The notes: generated from the letters alone by a model not told the origin. A stretch of DNA of 64,000 nt from Basidiobolus meristosporus CBS 931.73 (GCA_002104905.1 MCFE01000394.1:18387-82386); one strand, 5' to 3'. Counted from the stretch's first letter, positions 36,530 to 48,784 are shown. Made by a program: numbers and translations.

Positions 36530-36802
36530 TCATCTTAGTAGTGTCTGCTGGTGTAGGGGTGCAAATCCATCCTTGATTTCTGATGCAAACTCATCCCAGG
36601 TACAGATAGTAGAGCATCCCATCATGGTGGCTGACATGATCTTGCTGTCATACCACTGTAAAGCTGCACCTACCAGGTAAGAGGCTGCATAGTGTGACTT
36701 GCTTTCTGGAGTAATTCCCTTAGCATTGAAAGCTTCTTCAATCTGGAGGAGCCAAGCTCTCAGGTTTTCATTGACTCCACCATGGTACCGGTTGACCTTC
36801 AC
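36530..36802 (-). pseudogene. Gypsy-2 Gag N-terminal part
   Basis: A 90-aa frame with NRYHGGVNENLRAWLLQIEEAF and the blocks shared with gypsy-1. The first Met is internal. It continues in other frames to about 36,330. Confidence 0.8.
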
Positions 36803-36895
36803 ACTAAAGTTGCTCTTGACAGGGTTTTGCTAGCTTTGGGCCATGGTAGATTTTCAGACATCTTGAGGGAGGTTTCTGGTTGTTGCTGCTACCAA

Positions 36896-37260
36896 TGTTA
36901 CAAGTGTTAATATAAGAGTTGTAGAAGAATAGGAAGTTTATCTAGTGTTGTATTCAATAAAATTTGGACTGATCTTTATTGAGGTTCCAGAGGCCCCTTA
37001 TATACATTTTGCCAGATCAATTCCTGAATAATTGTGTTTCCTAATGTAGGTTGTGGCTGATGACTCACTTGATTGCATCATCATCACCCAATATGATCCT
37101 ACTTGATATATCTATTTCTGTCTGATAAGGATCTGCTGATTCATTTGCTGACTAATGCCACTGATTTGATAGATAACACTAATACATTGATTGGCTAAGC
37201 ATATAGCTAATTGATTTGACTAAAAATGATCTAATTGAAACATTCAAGCTGCAGATCACA
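36896..37260 (-). repeat. Gypsy-2 5' LTR
   Basis: A 365-bp LTR starting TGTTACAAGTG on the plus strand. Next to it (36,882-36,895) the plus strand reads GCTGCTACCAA, so the minus strand has TTGGTAGCAGC as primer-binding site. Confidence 0.9.
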
Positions 37261-38766
37261 AAACAAGTCCCTATACCCTACAGCTTTATGCTATTGTTCA
37301 TTCATTGGTTCCCATATATCCTGGTCTTCAGCTGGCACTGCAAGGTCTAGCACCTCATCTGCCAGTATTTGCAATAAATCCATGCAATATTCAGGTGAGT
37401 TTTCCTGAGCACTGCTGTTGTAGAAGTACTGCAACTTCTTGGTGTACCTATCAATGTTCCAAAATTCCACAGAAGGCATTGTGATTGTCTCTTGAGTTCT
37501 TTACATTGTTGCTTTGTCTGTCAATGGGATCTCCACTCTGTCAACAATGGATGATGTGGAGGCTGTGGTGGACAAATTGCCTTTCTCTACAAACTCATCC
37601 ACCTTGCTGGAGTGTAGCCTAACTGCCTGTGCTTTCAACTCTTGTGAAAAAGCTGTTTTCTTGTTTATAATTTTTCTTGGCTATGATGGGACTCAGTCTT
37701 CTCAAGGCATGTGGCATTAATTAGTAAGAACTGCAGTTTTCTTCTAGTGCTTCACCGTCTCAGGCTGGGTAGACATTTTCCTACTACCTTTTTCCTTTTA
37801 CACTGCCCGGATCACTCACTGCTACATTTTCTGAGTGCTTCATGTATTGAACCACATTTTCTTCTTGATAAATGCTGTTCTGATGCATCTGTTTTGGCCT
37901 GTTTGTCCCTTGCTGGCACTCTCCTGGCAACCTGAGGTTTTTTTCTGGTTGTTTTAAGCTCTCAGTTGTAATTGTGGTAAGCTGCTGCAAAAGCTGCCAG
38001 TTTTTAGTGCTGCCAGGTCCTTGACTCTTACTCTGACTGAGTAGTTCTTGAATAACACTACGCTTTTTCATTGATCAACTTTGTGCTGATGTATCTGTGT
38101 CTGCCTGCTTGTCCCTTTTTGGCACTCTTACAGCTACTCTTGAGATACTCTCTTAGCATACCAATGGTGACCCAAAACCATTTTCCTGCTTGAATCCAGG
38201 ATTATACTCATTGTGCAGGTCATGTGCATTATGTTTGGCCCTAAGTTCCTGATGGTCCCATGGTATGCTGGACCTATGGTGATGGCATGCTAGACTTCTC
38301 ATGGCCTCTTGAATATTAGCCCACTCTTCATCATTGCACTCAATGGCTTCACAGATCTTAAGTATCTTTTAATTTCTTGGCTTTGGTCCAAAACACCACA
38401 GTGCCACCCTCCCATGCTGTGATAGGATTTCTGTGGGCTTTATCTTTGGGCACTGTTGTTGTGCTTCAAAACTGTGCAGCATTCTTCAGTTGCCTACTTG
38501 ACTGAAAGCTTGAGGAGTCCACATTATTACCTTCAGTGGGCACACTGCCAACATGGCCTTTTTTGGATGTAGCCTTGCTTGTAGCACTAAATGCCAAAGC
38601 AAGCTATAGTCTAGCCAATCTTTTGCTGCTGTTAGCAGTGGGGCACAGTTGGGAATTAGATGACTTTGCTTTTCTTTTTGGCAGCATACATATGGAAGTG
38701 AGTCAAACCAAAAGGAAAATGGTGTTTCATATACATGTGTATGTTGTACCACAACTTTATTCATAA
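37261..38766 (-). repeat. Copy of unidentified repeat U1
   Basis: The minus frames follow the U1 order from 38,764 down to 37,291: a block ending CPLKVIMWTPQAF, a middle block near 38,440-38,250, a Lys/Gln-rich linker (37,784-38,071), then MPSVEFWNIDRYTKKLQYF and LADEVLDLAVPAEDQDIWEP. It ends at the gypsy-2 LTR edge. Broken. Confidence 0.5.
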
Positions 38767-39280
38767 TGCTTACTATGGCAGGTCATCATTGTGATAGAAG
38801 TGTGTCTATTGCACCTGGTGTGCATTTTTGCAGTGGCTAGTAAGCAGGAGGCCATAGTATTTTTGGACTCATACTATATGTGGAACAACTAAGGTAGTAG
38901 TAGGTAAGCAAATAAAGAGGGGTGATTCTACAATGGAAATATGAATGGCTCAGGGGGGCTAAAAAAATGAAAACCCACTTGGTAAATTGGTACAGTAGCA
39001 TTATACCAAACTAGTTGTAGGCTGCTGTACTACTGTCAAAATACCATCAGTGGCTTGCAATGAGATTGTCAAACACTGTCAAGTTTCTTGCCATATAAGG
39101 CAACTGATTTACTGACTAGTAAGGTCCACTTAAATAGATGTAGGGCACATTGAGACCACCATAATTCCATGCAACAATTGTCAAAAGACCACCAAACCCT
39201 GTCATGGTTTTAACTTTATTTGGCAGCAAAATAAGCAAAAGCTATTGTGATCCAATCATAAGATCATATAGAGGGTCATT
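38767..39280. other. AT-rich stretch with possible U2 remnant
   Basis: A short passage near 39,030-39,200 resembles parts of 3,060-3,250 and 16,060-16,200 read in inverse. Nothing else is supported. Confidence 0.3.
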
Positions 39281-40009
39281 AGGCTTGTCCTGTTGGACAA
39301 TACCTCATTGAGCCATGAGTGCCACACAATGCCTTAGTATGCCAGGGAAACAAAGCGGACTTGTACTTGGCCACAGAGTATGAAATTTAGATCTTCATCT
39401 TCAGGCAAAGCAGCCTCTGTGATTTGCCCATTGTGCAGGAGAAAATCCATTTTTTGCCTTTTTTTCAGATCAATTTTGTGCATGATATGTAAGAGCACAC
39501 AAGGACTGAAGACATGCATCTTGTACTAAACACCAGTGACACTCTGAGTCTGGCTCTGGTGGCTTGTAACATGTCATAAAATGCATGGCACTATCTTGGA
39601 CAACTGGCACTATCAGGCACTATATTTAATTATTAGACCTAAAGTAAAACCAATACAAAGCACTTATTGTGCCAGATAGTACCAGCGGACCAAGATAGTG
39701 CCATGCATTTTTGTGACGTGATACAAGCCTCAGGAGTTAGATATAGAATGCAATGGGTGTTTAGTACTAGTTGCATGTCTTCAGTCCCTCAGTCCTCTTA
39801 CAGATCATGCACAACACTCATCCCAAAACAATGGTCAAAAATGGATTTTCTCCTGCACAATGGGTGATACACTGGGGCTGCTTTGCATGAAGATTAGTAA
39901 CTATTTTTCACACTCTGTGGCCAAGAATAGGTCCACTTGGCCTCACGGGCCACTAAGGCATCATTTGGCACTAATGGCTCAATGTGGCACTATCCAATGG
40001 AATAAGTCT
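39281..40009. mobile_element. Foldback element, copy D (diverged)
   Basis: A 729-bp copy with both arms, termini AGGCTTGTCCTGTTGG and AATAAGTCT, flanked by ATT (39,278-39,280) and ATC (40,010-40,012). It has many more differences from A, B and C2 than they have from each other, so it is an older insertion. Confidence 0.85.
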
Positions 40010-41030
40010 ATCAATTCCAAGCTGCTGGTATTATCATGGTCTCTTGATGGGATCCTGATGGCTGATCTGGATTGGATCCTCCTTCTGGAACAAATTATTT
40101 TTCATACGGTACATAGAGGACAGCCAGGAAGTGTGAGTAAATACTGAGTGCCAATAGGAAATTGGATACACACATGTCTTTGGTACCAAGAAGTTAAGCT
40201 ACCGCAATGTGTTGGTTATCATTTAAGTCAGGCAAGACTGGGCTGAATGCAACAGGCAGCTAATCTTTATAAGGAAAACTTCATCAAGGTAGGCTGGGCT
40301 TCTACTGGATTGAAGCTAATTGCTAAACCACTCAATAAAGAATTCATATAAGTACAAACCAGATGACACCTATGATGAAAATAGGATACTACATGGCAAG
40401 TGAACATATTTGCCTAGTACCAGGAAGTATTTTGCAGATATTTAAGAGGTGTTCATTGCAAGAGTGCCACCACCAAGCATATACATGCAAGATATATATC
40501 CTACCAGCAATACAAGGTATATGCAAGATTTGCAAGTGTTAAACTGAGAAGCTGTAAAGTTGAGGCCATAGAAATGGGTCAGCTGCAGCAGGTGTGTGCA
40601 CATGTAGAAGTTAGCAAGCACAAGGCCATAGTGTTCTTATTCAAAATATATGTGGCATACCTGTGGCAATTGTGTGTAAGCATATATATAGGGTGAAGCT
40701 ACAGAGGAATGTATGGATGGCCTATGAAGAGGTAGAAAAAGGTAATACAATTGTACAACTTGATACATTTGCATTATACAGGACAAGCTGAAGGCTGTGG
40801 TACAGCATGCTAAAATGGCAAAAGTGTGTTGCAGCAAGGCCATCAAGTTTTTGCCGTATTATTCAATTGGATATACTTGTCTGTTAGGTCTGTCCAAACA
40901 GATGTGGACCACATCAAAACCATCAATATGCCATGCAATTCTTGCCAAAGGAGCACCTAAATATTGTCAAGTTTGCTACTTTATTTATCTATGTAACATA
41001 GGGACAGCATATCCAGGATGAAGATGATAG
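40010..41030 (+). repeat. U2-related repeat
   Basis: The first 130 bases resemble 9,180-9,310. The frame at 40,797-41,021 has LLGLSKQMW and CHAILAKGAPKYCQVCYF, the U2 block. Broken, function unknown. Confidence 0.4.
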
Positions 41031-41259
41031 AGATGATGATATGGCTTGGTCATGTGTCACAGGTACTGGTATGGGCACTTGCCTAATATAGAAGTACTTA
41101 CATCTAGTAATCATACATAGAGTGAAGGATAAATAATGCTGTAAATATGCATGTGAGTTAGTCAGCCAGCTTTTGGGGAGGTAATGATCAAACAAGACAA
41201 ATGAGGTAAGCTAAGATAAAGGTAGTAGGAAATAAGCTAGTAGTAAATATGGGAATGAG

Positions 41260-41615
41260 CACATTGATTGGTGGGTGGCACTATGCCTGCAATGCAGAGC
41301 ATTGCACTTATCACACATGTTGCAGACCCTGGTAGCCAGATTTACAGTGCTAAGGGTGTTGAGTACCAAATGCTTGTCTTCAAGTGATTTGTACACTGGC
41401 ACCTTGTGCATAATATCAGACATAGAAATTAGACCAAAAAATGGATTTTACCAGCACTATGAGCAAAGCAAAGCAGTTACTTTGCATGTAATTATAAACT
41501 ATGTTTCATAGTCTATAGCTAGACTTTGGTTGGCCATGCTTCTCTGGCTTACTATAGCATGGATTGATGCCTGTGACTCATATAGCTCTATTCAACAGAA
41601 CAGGTTTGTTGTAAA
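41260..41615. mobile_element. Foldback element, single decayed arm
   Basis: It follows the right arm of the foldback elements (GAGTACCA, AAAAAATGGATTTT and a CAACAGAACAGG end) with heavy divergence. No left arm is present. Confidence 0.6.
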
Positions 41616-42240
41616 GTTACACCTACTGAAGCAAGCTGGTTGTCAGAATGAAGCTAAAGTTAAGCTTCATTGTGAAAGTGTTACTCTTGTTAAATAATTG
41701 GGCTTCTCATTTGGGCCCTCCTACAGGTACCAAGTAGCAGTAATGGTGCTTCTTTACAGCTTCAACTCTGGGTGCACTAATAGTGTAGTGGGTGAAGAGT
41801 CAAATAGAAATCTATTTATGACTTTTGACACATGATGAACTAGTTATGTGCAACTTTTGTTTTGTCCAAAAGAATAGATATATCTTTCACACTACTGTGT
41901 TCTGAGCAATCAACTGCTAAGTATGTAATGATCAGACACAAGGCAGGAGGGTAGAGCTAGGCAAGGCAGGACCAGCAAAAGAATTAGGTGTGGATTGACA
42001 AGGCAAGGTGGATTCCAAGGCAAGGCTGTTTATTCAAGACCTGTGCTTATCAGACTGAGGAATACATAAGGGGGGATAGCACTATGTATACTTTCTAATA
42101 ATATGGATGCCAAGGGATATTGGCTAATACTGATGGGGCTCTGGGGTGAGGCACAGTGAGTTTGCCAAGATAGTAATATACTAAAGAATAGACTATAACA
42201 TTAAATGAGGATATGCCAAGAATAAGCAGATCATGTGACT
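41616..42240. other. Gap with a possible unrecognised LTR
   Basis: From about 41,924 (TGTAATGATCAGACAC) to about 42,255 there are features of a solo LTR, including a TTTATTCAAGA stretch, but no second copy exists in the window to confirm it. Nothing else was seen. Confidence 0.25.
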
Positions 42241-42258
42241 AGTTCATGTGAGCTGCAG

Positions 42259-43060
42259 TCACCATTTATGGTATTGAGCTACATAGATTCCAAAGGGAAG
42301 CTTTGATAGATATTCACTTGTAAAAAATATTGCCATGAATTGGACTGATGTGCACCTGCAGGCTGGTGTTGCAAGGCTTGATAAAAAATCCAACAAGGTG
42401 GGCTGGTGCAATCTTGATGCAGTTGCCAGTGGTCTATATTCTTCCTCTTGAATTTCATCCTCTGAGTCTTTAAGGTATTCACTTACATAATGTCTTATAT
42501 TGCCTTGATGAGTCCTATGTGCATTGCTCTTGGCAACCACTTAACCTTATTAATATGTTAAGCAGTACATTAGTCACTTGAGGCAAAGAGCTGTTCAACA
42601 TCTCCTTGGATGGCAAAGTAGAGGCACAAACACAAGTATCTGGACCATACTGTGCAAATTGCATGCTAAATTGTTTTCATTTAGCCTCCTCACCAAGTCC
42701 TCTCACTGTCAGCTCATTCTTGACTTCAAAACTTGTCTTATTAACTATTTTCTTATATACACCTGCAGGCAACTTGATGTAGAGCTCATGCCACAACTTT
42801 CAGCTCATATTCTTCCATCCCTGTCAACTCTCTGAGGTATTGGAGTTCTGCTAGATTAATGAGTAGTGCCCTAATATTAGTATGAAGGCTTACCATAGAG
42901 ACTTGGGCTATACTAAGATCATTTGTCATGATCTCAAGCAAATCCAACATTGACTTTTCTGGTCCAGACCACACTTGTAAGCTATGGAATGGATCCTATC
43001 TGGGTTGTACTAGCTATGAGTTGAAATTTGGAATAGGGACCATAGTGATAGATTACAATA
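42259..43060 (-). pseudogene. Second ORF of Harbinger-like element, copy 2
   Basis: It matches the plus-strand frames of 12,495-13,200. Shared blocks are SIAQVSMVSLHTNIRALLINLAE and, at its 3' part, SEDEIQEEEYRPLATASRLHQPTLLDFLSSLATPA. The basic tail seen in copy 1 is lost. Confidence 0.6.
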
Positions 43061-43419
43061 CTCATATAGAAGTATAATGCACAAGCCTGATTTTATGTGT
43101 GATATATATGACAACCAACATGATTATTGGAATTTGCATGTATTATGCATGATTCATCACAGATTGCATTGGCATGGATGTGATTCCATCAGCTGCAGAT
43201 TCCCTATTTGATTTTAGACTTGTGTGCAATTCATCAATAAAATCACCAAGTCATTATTTGAGGATAATTTTTGCAATATCATGATGGGATGCATGGCAAT
43301 TGATGGAGATTTAATCATAATACAATCAGAATGAGATAAATTAAGCAAATTGAGCCAAATCAATTCAACTTATTTGCACACATATACTTTTTAATATTGA
43401 TATAACTTACTCATCTTAG

Positions 43420-44284
43420 TAGTCTTTTCTTATCAATCCCATCCCTACTGCTGGATTTACTTTTGACATATTAGAGGAGATCCATACCAAGTACTGTGGG
43501 CCATTAAGCCCTATTTACTCCAGGGGATTGCTTATGAGCTTCTCTGCTATGACAAGAACTATTGTCTTAAAAGGTTTCATCCCACCATCCATGGCAATAA
43601 AAGCCAAAGAAGTTTTCACTCCCATCTGAAAGCAATGAAGAACCACCTTGCAGAGTGTTTGAATGACTTGGAACAAGCTTAGAACTCTAGGTTCAGAAGC
43701 TCCAGTAGGCTTCCGTATCTCTGTGTGTACAGCAACAGGTCTCATATCAAGAGTATTTTGGATACCTTCACAGCAAAAATCAAAGACCTTCTAGAGGGCA
43801 GAGGTACCATTATTCTATCATAAATAAGGCACACTGTATGAGGTTTGATCCACTGTATGACATTGTGGGTAAAATCATCTGGCTTGGTGGGCCATTTGCA
43901 GGTAGTAGGCACAACAAAACATTGTGGGATTACAATCATCCAGAGTTCAGTAATGAGAAGAAGTATATGGCACCCTTAGTTTATATTGGACAGGATTTTT
44001 GGAGATCAGGATATATTATGGCTAATAGGAAGCTAGGGAATGGTGACCTTAGTAGGAAGCAGAAGCTGTAAAATGAGATATTTAATCATTTTGAAGTGAA
44101 AATAGAACATGCACTTAGATTTATAAGAAGATTCAGTATATTGGCAGGGAAGTAGAGAATAAAGACACATACAGGAGAAAACAGCAGAATAGGTAATATA
44201 GTCAGCATACTTATTAATGCACAGTATATTCATACAAGGTGACATCCACTAAGAGAAATGTGTTTGGAGCATTATGATGAGTAA
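43420..44284 (+). pseudogene. Harbinger-like DDE transposase, copy 2
   Basis: Pieces in three frames follow copy 1: FDILEEIHTKYCG, then CLNDLEQA and SRLPYL, SILDTF (first Asp), GPFAGSRHNKTLW where the Asp of RHD is Asn, NGDLSRKQKL followed by a stop, KIEHALRF with the Glu, and CLEHYDE before the terminal stop at 44,282-44,284. Defective. Confidence 0.7.
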
Positions 44285-44400
44285 AAGAAGTAAGAAAAGT
44301 TATATTCTGGGAATTATAAGTAAGATTGTGTAAAGTTACCAGTAATGGCTTCTTAACACTGGCATCACTGTAGTTGAGGTATAAAAGTTATGATTGTCAC

Positions 44401-45049
44401 TGCAATTCTGCTCCCTCTTGTATTGGAAACCTGGAGAGAATGATGCTGATCTGCTTGTGCAGAGGCTTGTGGCAGTCATGCACAAGTCTTCTTGGTTCAT
44501 TCAAGCTCTGCTATAGTATGCTCAGAAGTTAGATATCAACTGAGGTTTATGGCCCAATACAAGGATCTTTGAGTAATATAAGCTTTTAGAGCAATAAGAT
44601 CATAAAGCCTTCCATCAAATACATAAAAGTCTACTAAGCATTTTAGGTAATCCATATATGAGCTTCTACATCAACATTTTCAAGATAAGCAATATATATA
44701 CTGATGACAACACTGCCCTGTGTCAAACCTTCCCATTAGAGGCATCTCAGGGTTTTTGCAGAGCACTTCCTTGTCAAAATTGTCCAGCATCTGATGCACA
44801 CTATGGCACTTCTACTAATATATTGCCAGTTCTGAATAGTCCCAATTAATTCATGGAATGCTGATGCATACTGACTGCAGGTGTTTTCCTGTTAGTATTA
44901 CTGAGTACAGGCATTTTATAATGATTAGGAGATTTGGCTTAGGCAGATTAAGTTAGCTTGAGAACCTAGGTTCAGTCAAGAGATCCCCAGAACCTTCCTG
45001 CAGTCCATCCACAATCTTTTTGGGCCAGGAGATTTAGGTAACACCATGG
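44401..45049. other. AT-rich stretch without recognisable gene
   Basis: No motif seen. A 5' LTR for copia-2 would be expected here and was not found. Confidence 0.35.
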
Positions 45050-45343
45050 TGTATAATCATTCCTGTGCCAATCTGATCCCAAACATCATTAGCTCCCCCC
45101 CCAAAATTCTACAACAATCTCTGGAGTCTTTCTACTGTCTGCAAAGTCTACTACTGCTGTTTCTGGAGCTTTTCCCTCTGCTGAAAAGTTGCATGGATCA
45201 AGTTACCAAGTCTGGAAGGCTAAGAAGTATATGCTGCTACATGAAAGAGGTCTTTGAGATATTTTTATGGGAGAAGAATTCCCTCTTAAAAGTGTAAGAC
45301 AAGAAGTCTTAACATATTAGAAGAAAGTTTGAGGTGCCTTTAA

Positions 45344-45660
45344 TTGCATTGCCTTAATGTTACAATAAATGCTAATTCCATATCTATAGAGCAAGAACAA
45401 TCAAATGCCTGGAAGGCACTAGAAGACACCTACCAGGTATGTTCAGCTGAACAGCAAATGCATTTTAGACAAAGATTCTTTAAAACAGAAATACTCCCTG
45501 GAGAAAAGGTAAATAATCTAAAAAACATATTTACCCTTTTAATTGATGACATGAAATCCACAGACATACATACTACTCAAGAAAATGTGATATTTACTCT
45601 CCTGAATAGCCTGATAGACTAGTTTGGTGCCTTGTATGAGCCCTACAGGTCAGAACTAAT
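45344..45660 (+). pseudogene. Copia-2 Gag fragment
   Basis: The frame has SNAWKALEDTYQ, RQRFFKTEILPGEKVNNL and IFTLLNSLID, a copia Gag (UBN2-like) profile. A stop follows, and the same frame continues with FGALYEPYRSEL. Confidence 0.7.
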
Positions 45661-46599
45661 GATTTTACTTTATTTATGTATGCAGCAGGCTCCTGAATAA
45701 GTAATCAAGTAAATCAAGTGCCAGTAAGAAGGAAGACAAAAATGCTTTAATACGCAACAATAACCAACAAAGGAGGCACTCCAGACCCTTGGAAGGCAGC
45801 TGCCATCTCTTTGGCTGCCACTGCAGGAGGGAAGGATGCACATTAGACCATAGCATCAAAAACAGTTCCTAGGAAAAAAAGCCAAGAAAAGGCCAGCAGA
45901 ATACCATCATAATATCAGCTGAAATTCAAATTTCCCAAAGTGAAAAACTCTGAATATCATAGAAACTGGATTCACAGTAGACAAGCACACATCTTCTAAT
46001 GGGGAGACTAAACTAACCAGCATTTATACCAAATTTGGTCATCAGCTGCTTATTACCTCAACCAAAATTTGCAACTGAAAAAATGAGGCAAAAACACCAG
46101 CTGAATACCAGCAAAGAACCATTGGAATACTAGCTGAATATTAGCTGAAAATTTGATGAATTCCACCTCTGGGATTTCTCATAGGGAGTAATAATCAATG
46201 AAAAAGCCTGAATATGGAGATTCTTTGGCAGCATAAGTTAGACTACTCATATCTCCACTAAATATGCTCACAAACAAAAGCTTTTAGATGTGGTATATTA
46301 ACTCTGGAATATCCCAGCACTATGTATATCAAATGGATCTTTTACCAAAGGTCAAGATATTCTAATTGGAAAGGTTTTCATGGATGATAATAGAGCACTT
46401 GATGCAGCTGGGTAAGGAACTATCCAAGTAGGTATCTAAAGTAGTAAAGGAGGCCATACAGAGAAGTACTTTATGAACCAATAATAGCCAAAAACATACT
46501 ATCTGCAAGAAAGGTCACAACAGAAAGACTCAGTTTCAGTTTAATAAGAAACTAGAGCAAACAATCTCAGATCAGAGTGGACCTATGTAGCATTTATCC

Positions 46600-46850
46600 T
46601 TAGGTAGAATGAAGTATTTAATCACATGTATTGTTGATTATACATGATGCACAACAGTGTAGAGAGAAACTAATAAAAATTAGTAAAATATGTGCTGACA
46701 ACAGTGGAGAATATATCTCAAAACATTTCATCCATTTGTGCAAGACTCATACAATGAAGCAAGAGACAACTATACTATATGCTCCCCAGCAAAAGAAGTG
46801 TCAGAAGCTGCAAACTACTCCATTATGGATACAATATGATTAGTGATCCA
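46600..46850 (+). pseudogene. Copia-2 integrase core fragment
   Basis: CADNSGEYISKHFIHLCKTH and TTILYAPQQ correspond to the second catalytic Asp block (D.G.E) and the P.QNG block of copia integrase. The Asn-Gly is replaced by Lys residues. Confidence 0.75.
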
Positions 46851-47189
46851 TGATCAAAAACCTTCCTGTAATTTTTGGGTAGGATCAGTTGCAGCAACTT
46901 TTTATCTCAGGGATAAGAGTTATAACCAAATGCTTTGTGTCTCTACTTCATTTGGTGCATGGCATTGATACTGATCAAGTGCATAGCATCTGAAAATATC
47001 TGGTTGCCCAGCATGTGCCCCATAACTGCCCCATTATCAGTTAAAATTTGAACCAAATATTGTCAAATGCATATATTGGGGTGACTGCCAATTGCTAAGA
47101 GCCTGGTATTGTAAGATAAGATTGTATTTGAAATCTATGAATCCCTAAAGTAGTACTTATAATTATAATATCTACTATAAGCCAGATAG

Positions 47190-48245
47190 AGAAAATCCAA
47201 TTCTATCAGCTCTATATGTGGATGATCTTGATATAGCCACTCACAACCAATAAACATTAGTAGAGACTAGGTACAGTACATCTGAGGAGTTTAAAATGTC
47301 CAATCTAGAAGAGCTCAGTTACTACATAGGGATAAAGTTCTCCCTTGACAGAAGTACCCAACTTATAACTCTAGGCCAGTCCAAGTATTTTCAAGATATA
47401 CTTGAGAAGTATCAAATGGAAGGGTTGCACACTACTAGCTATCCCAAAAGAGACAATCCTTAGCTAGGTCAAACCTCAATTAAATCAAGAAAGTATAGTG
47501 CCATCTGAAAGCTCTGCCTTTACTTATCAACCTATGGCTAATAGTCTGATGTGCACCATACTAGGAATGTGTACAGATATCTCACTTTCAGTGGGAGCTG
47601 TCAGTCAGCATATTAAGTACTATGGATCTGATCATAGTGCAGCAGTTATGAGGATTTTTAGATGTCTAAATGGAACTGCTGATATCTGCTTAAGGTACAC
47701 CTAAAATGAATCAGAATTGGATCCTGTGGGGTACTCTGATACTAATTGGGGAAAAGAGTTAGAAGACAGATGATCTATCACAGGATACAACTTTCTTGAC
47801 TGTGAAGGAGCTGTTTCTTGGAATTCAATAAAGAAACCAACTGAAGCACTTGCCATCACAGAGGCAGATTAGCTGGATGTCTGTATGGCCACAAAAGAAT
47901 CAATGTGACTAAGAAAGATTTTGAAAGACTTTGGCTTATGTCAAAAAGTACCAATAATATAATTTCAAAATGATGAAGGGTTAACATACTCAGGTGGAGA
48001 TCCAACTTTTTATGCTAGAACTAACCACATATGTATTCAACATCCTTAAATACATGAAACTATAGAGAATAGCTTAGGTTGCATAGCTTACCATCCCAGA
48101 TATGAAATGATTGTTGACATATTTACCAAACCAGTAGCTAATGACAAATTTGAATATCTTAGGTCACAGTTACAACCAGTTAGTATGAGCATTGAGTTGA
48201 GCAGGAATGTTGTAAAATTTGTAGTTACACCTAAATACTGACCTA
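47190..48245 (+). pseudogene. Copia-2 reverse transcriptase end and RNase H
   Basis: A YVDDLDIATHNQ-like passage near 47,213-47,250 is the YVDD motif. FKMSNLEELSYYIGIKFS follows, then VGYSDTNWGKE, ALAITEAD and ENSLGCIAYHPR, with IVDIFTKPVA at the end. Several in-frame stops are present. Confidence 0.8.
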
Positions 48246-48554
48246 ACTTGGGTGTTTAGACCATGACATACAAATTTTAGAAAATTACTGTCCAAATTCC
48301 TCATTGGAATTTAACTGGAATATATTCAGTAAAATGTCAGGTACCCAGAGCACAAGATTTCTCATATTGTCCAAATAGCTGCAAACATTGCATATATGTT
48401 ATTGAGACATTCCTAAGCATATCCTACAAGCTCATTTTGCCAGGACCATGTAAAAGTGTAAATATTACTTTTACATTCAATAAACCACCAAGTGAAATCC
48501 ACATAATCTACTTTTTCTCCTAATCACTTCCAATATATTCTAACTCTCACAACA
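48208..48554 (+). repeat. Copia-2 3' LTR
   Basis: A 347-bp segment starting TGTTGTAAAATTTG and ending CTCTCACAACA, directly after a purine-rich run (GAGTTGAGCAGGAA). The TGTTG...CAACA ends are typical. It has no partner in the window, so boundaries rest on the termini and the purine tract. Confidence 0.65.
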
Positions 48555-48784
48555 CCAACCAGAGTCTTCCCCTGAGCAATGTTGACAAGATTCTAAGGGA
48601 CCTGATTCACATGGCAGACCTAGCCCCCAAGGATTTGGAGGTGGCCAATGTGGTCAAGCCAGGAAAAGCTGCATAGTAATAAACCACTTGAGGCAGATCC
48701 CTAGAAGGGCATGATGAATGCATGCATTCCAAAGTTTTATTCACTTAAGAATCTCAAAAAATTTGTGACTTGTTCCTTTCAGGA

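Larger units (their letters stand above)
32717..37260 (-). mobile_element. Gypsy-2: Ty3/gypsy retrotransposon, reverse copy
   Basis: It is on the minus strand with 5' LTR at 37,260-36,896, then gag, protease-like segment, reverse transcriptase, RNase H, integrase, polypurine tract (AGGGGAGGC at 32,905-32,920) and a 3' LTR that ends at 32,904 but is truncated at 32,717. Frames are longer than in gypsy-1, so it is younger or less damaged, but frameshifts and stops are present throughout. Confidence 0.9.
42240..44400. mobile_element. Two-gene Harbinger-like transposon, copy 2 (decayed)
   Basis: It is in the opposite orientation to copy 1: second ORF on the minus strand, transposase on the plus strand. 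The right-end passage (TTACCAGTAATGGC, AACACTGGCA near 44,337-44,365) matches the left end of copy 1 in inverse. A stretch of about 370 bp at 43,060-43,430 between the two genes has no counterpart in copy 1. Terminal repeats were not found and the edges are approximate. Confidence 0.65.
45050..48554 (+). mobile_element. Copia-2: second Ty1/copia family, 5'-truncated and decayed
   Basis: Plus-strand relics of Gag (45,344-45,660), integrase (46,600-46,850), reverse transcriptase end (47,190-47,460) and RNase H (47,498-48,200) lie in canonical copia order. They are followed by a purine-rich tract and an LTR at 48,208-48,554. No 5' LTR is visible. The sequence differs too much from copia-1 to be the same family. 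Confidence 0.8.

Noticed and set aside
41924-42255. Possible solo LTR
   Set aside because: It has an LTR-like look, but there is no second copy, no clear terminal dinucleotides at the right end and no target duplication that I could confirm.
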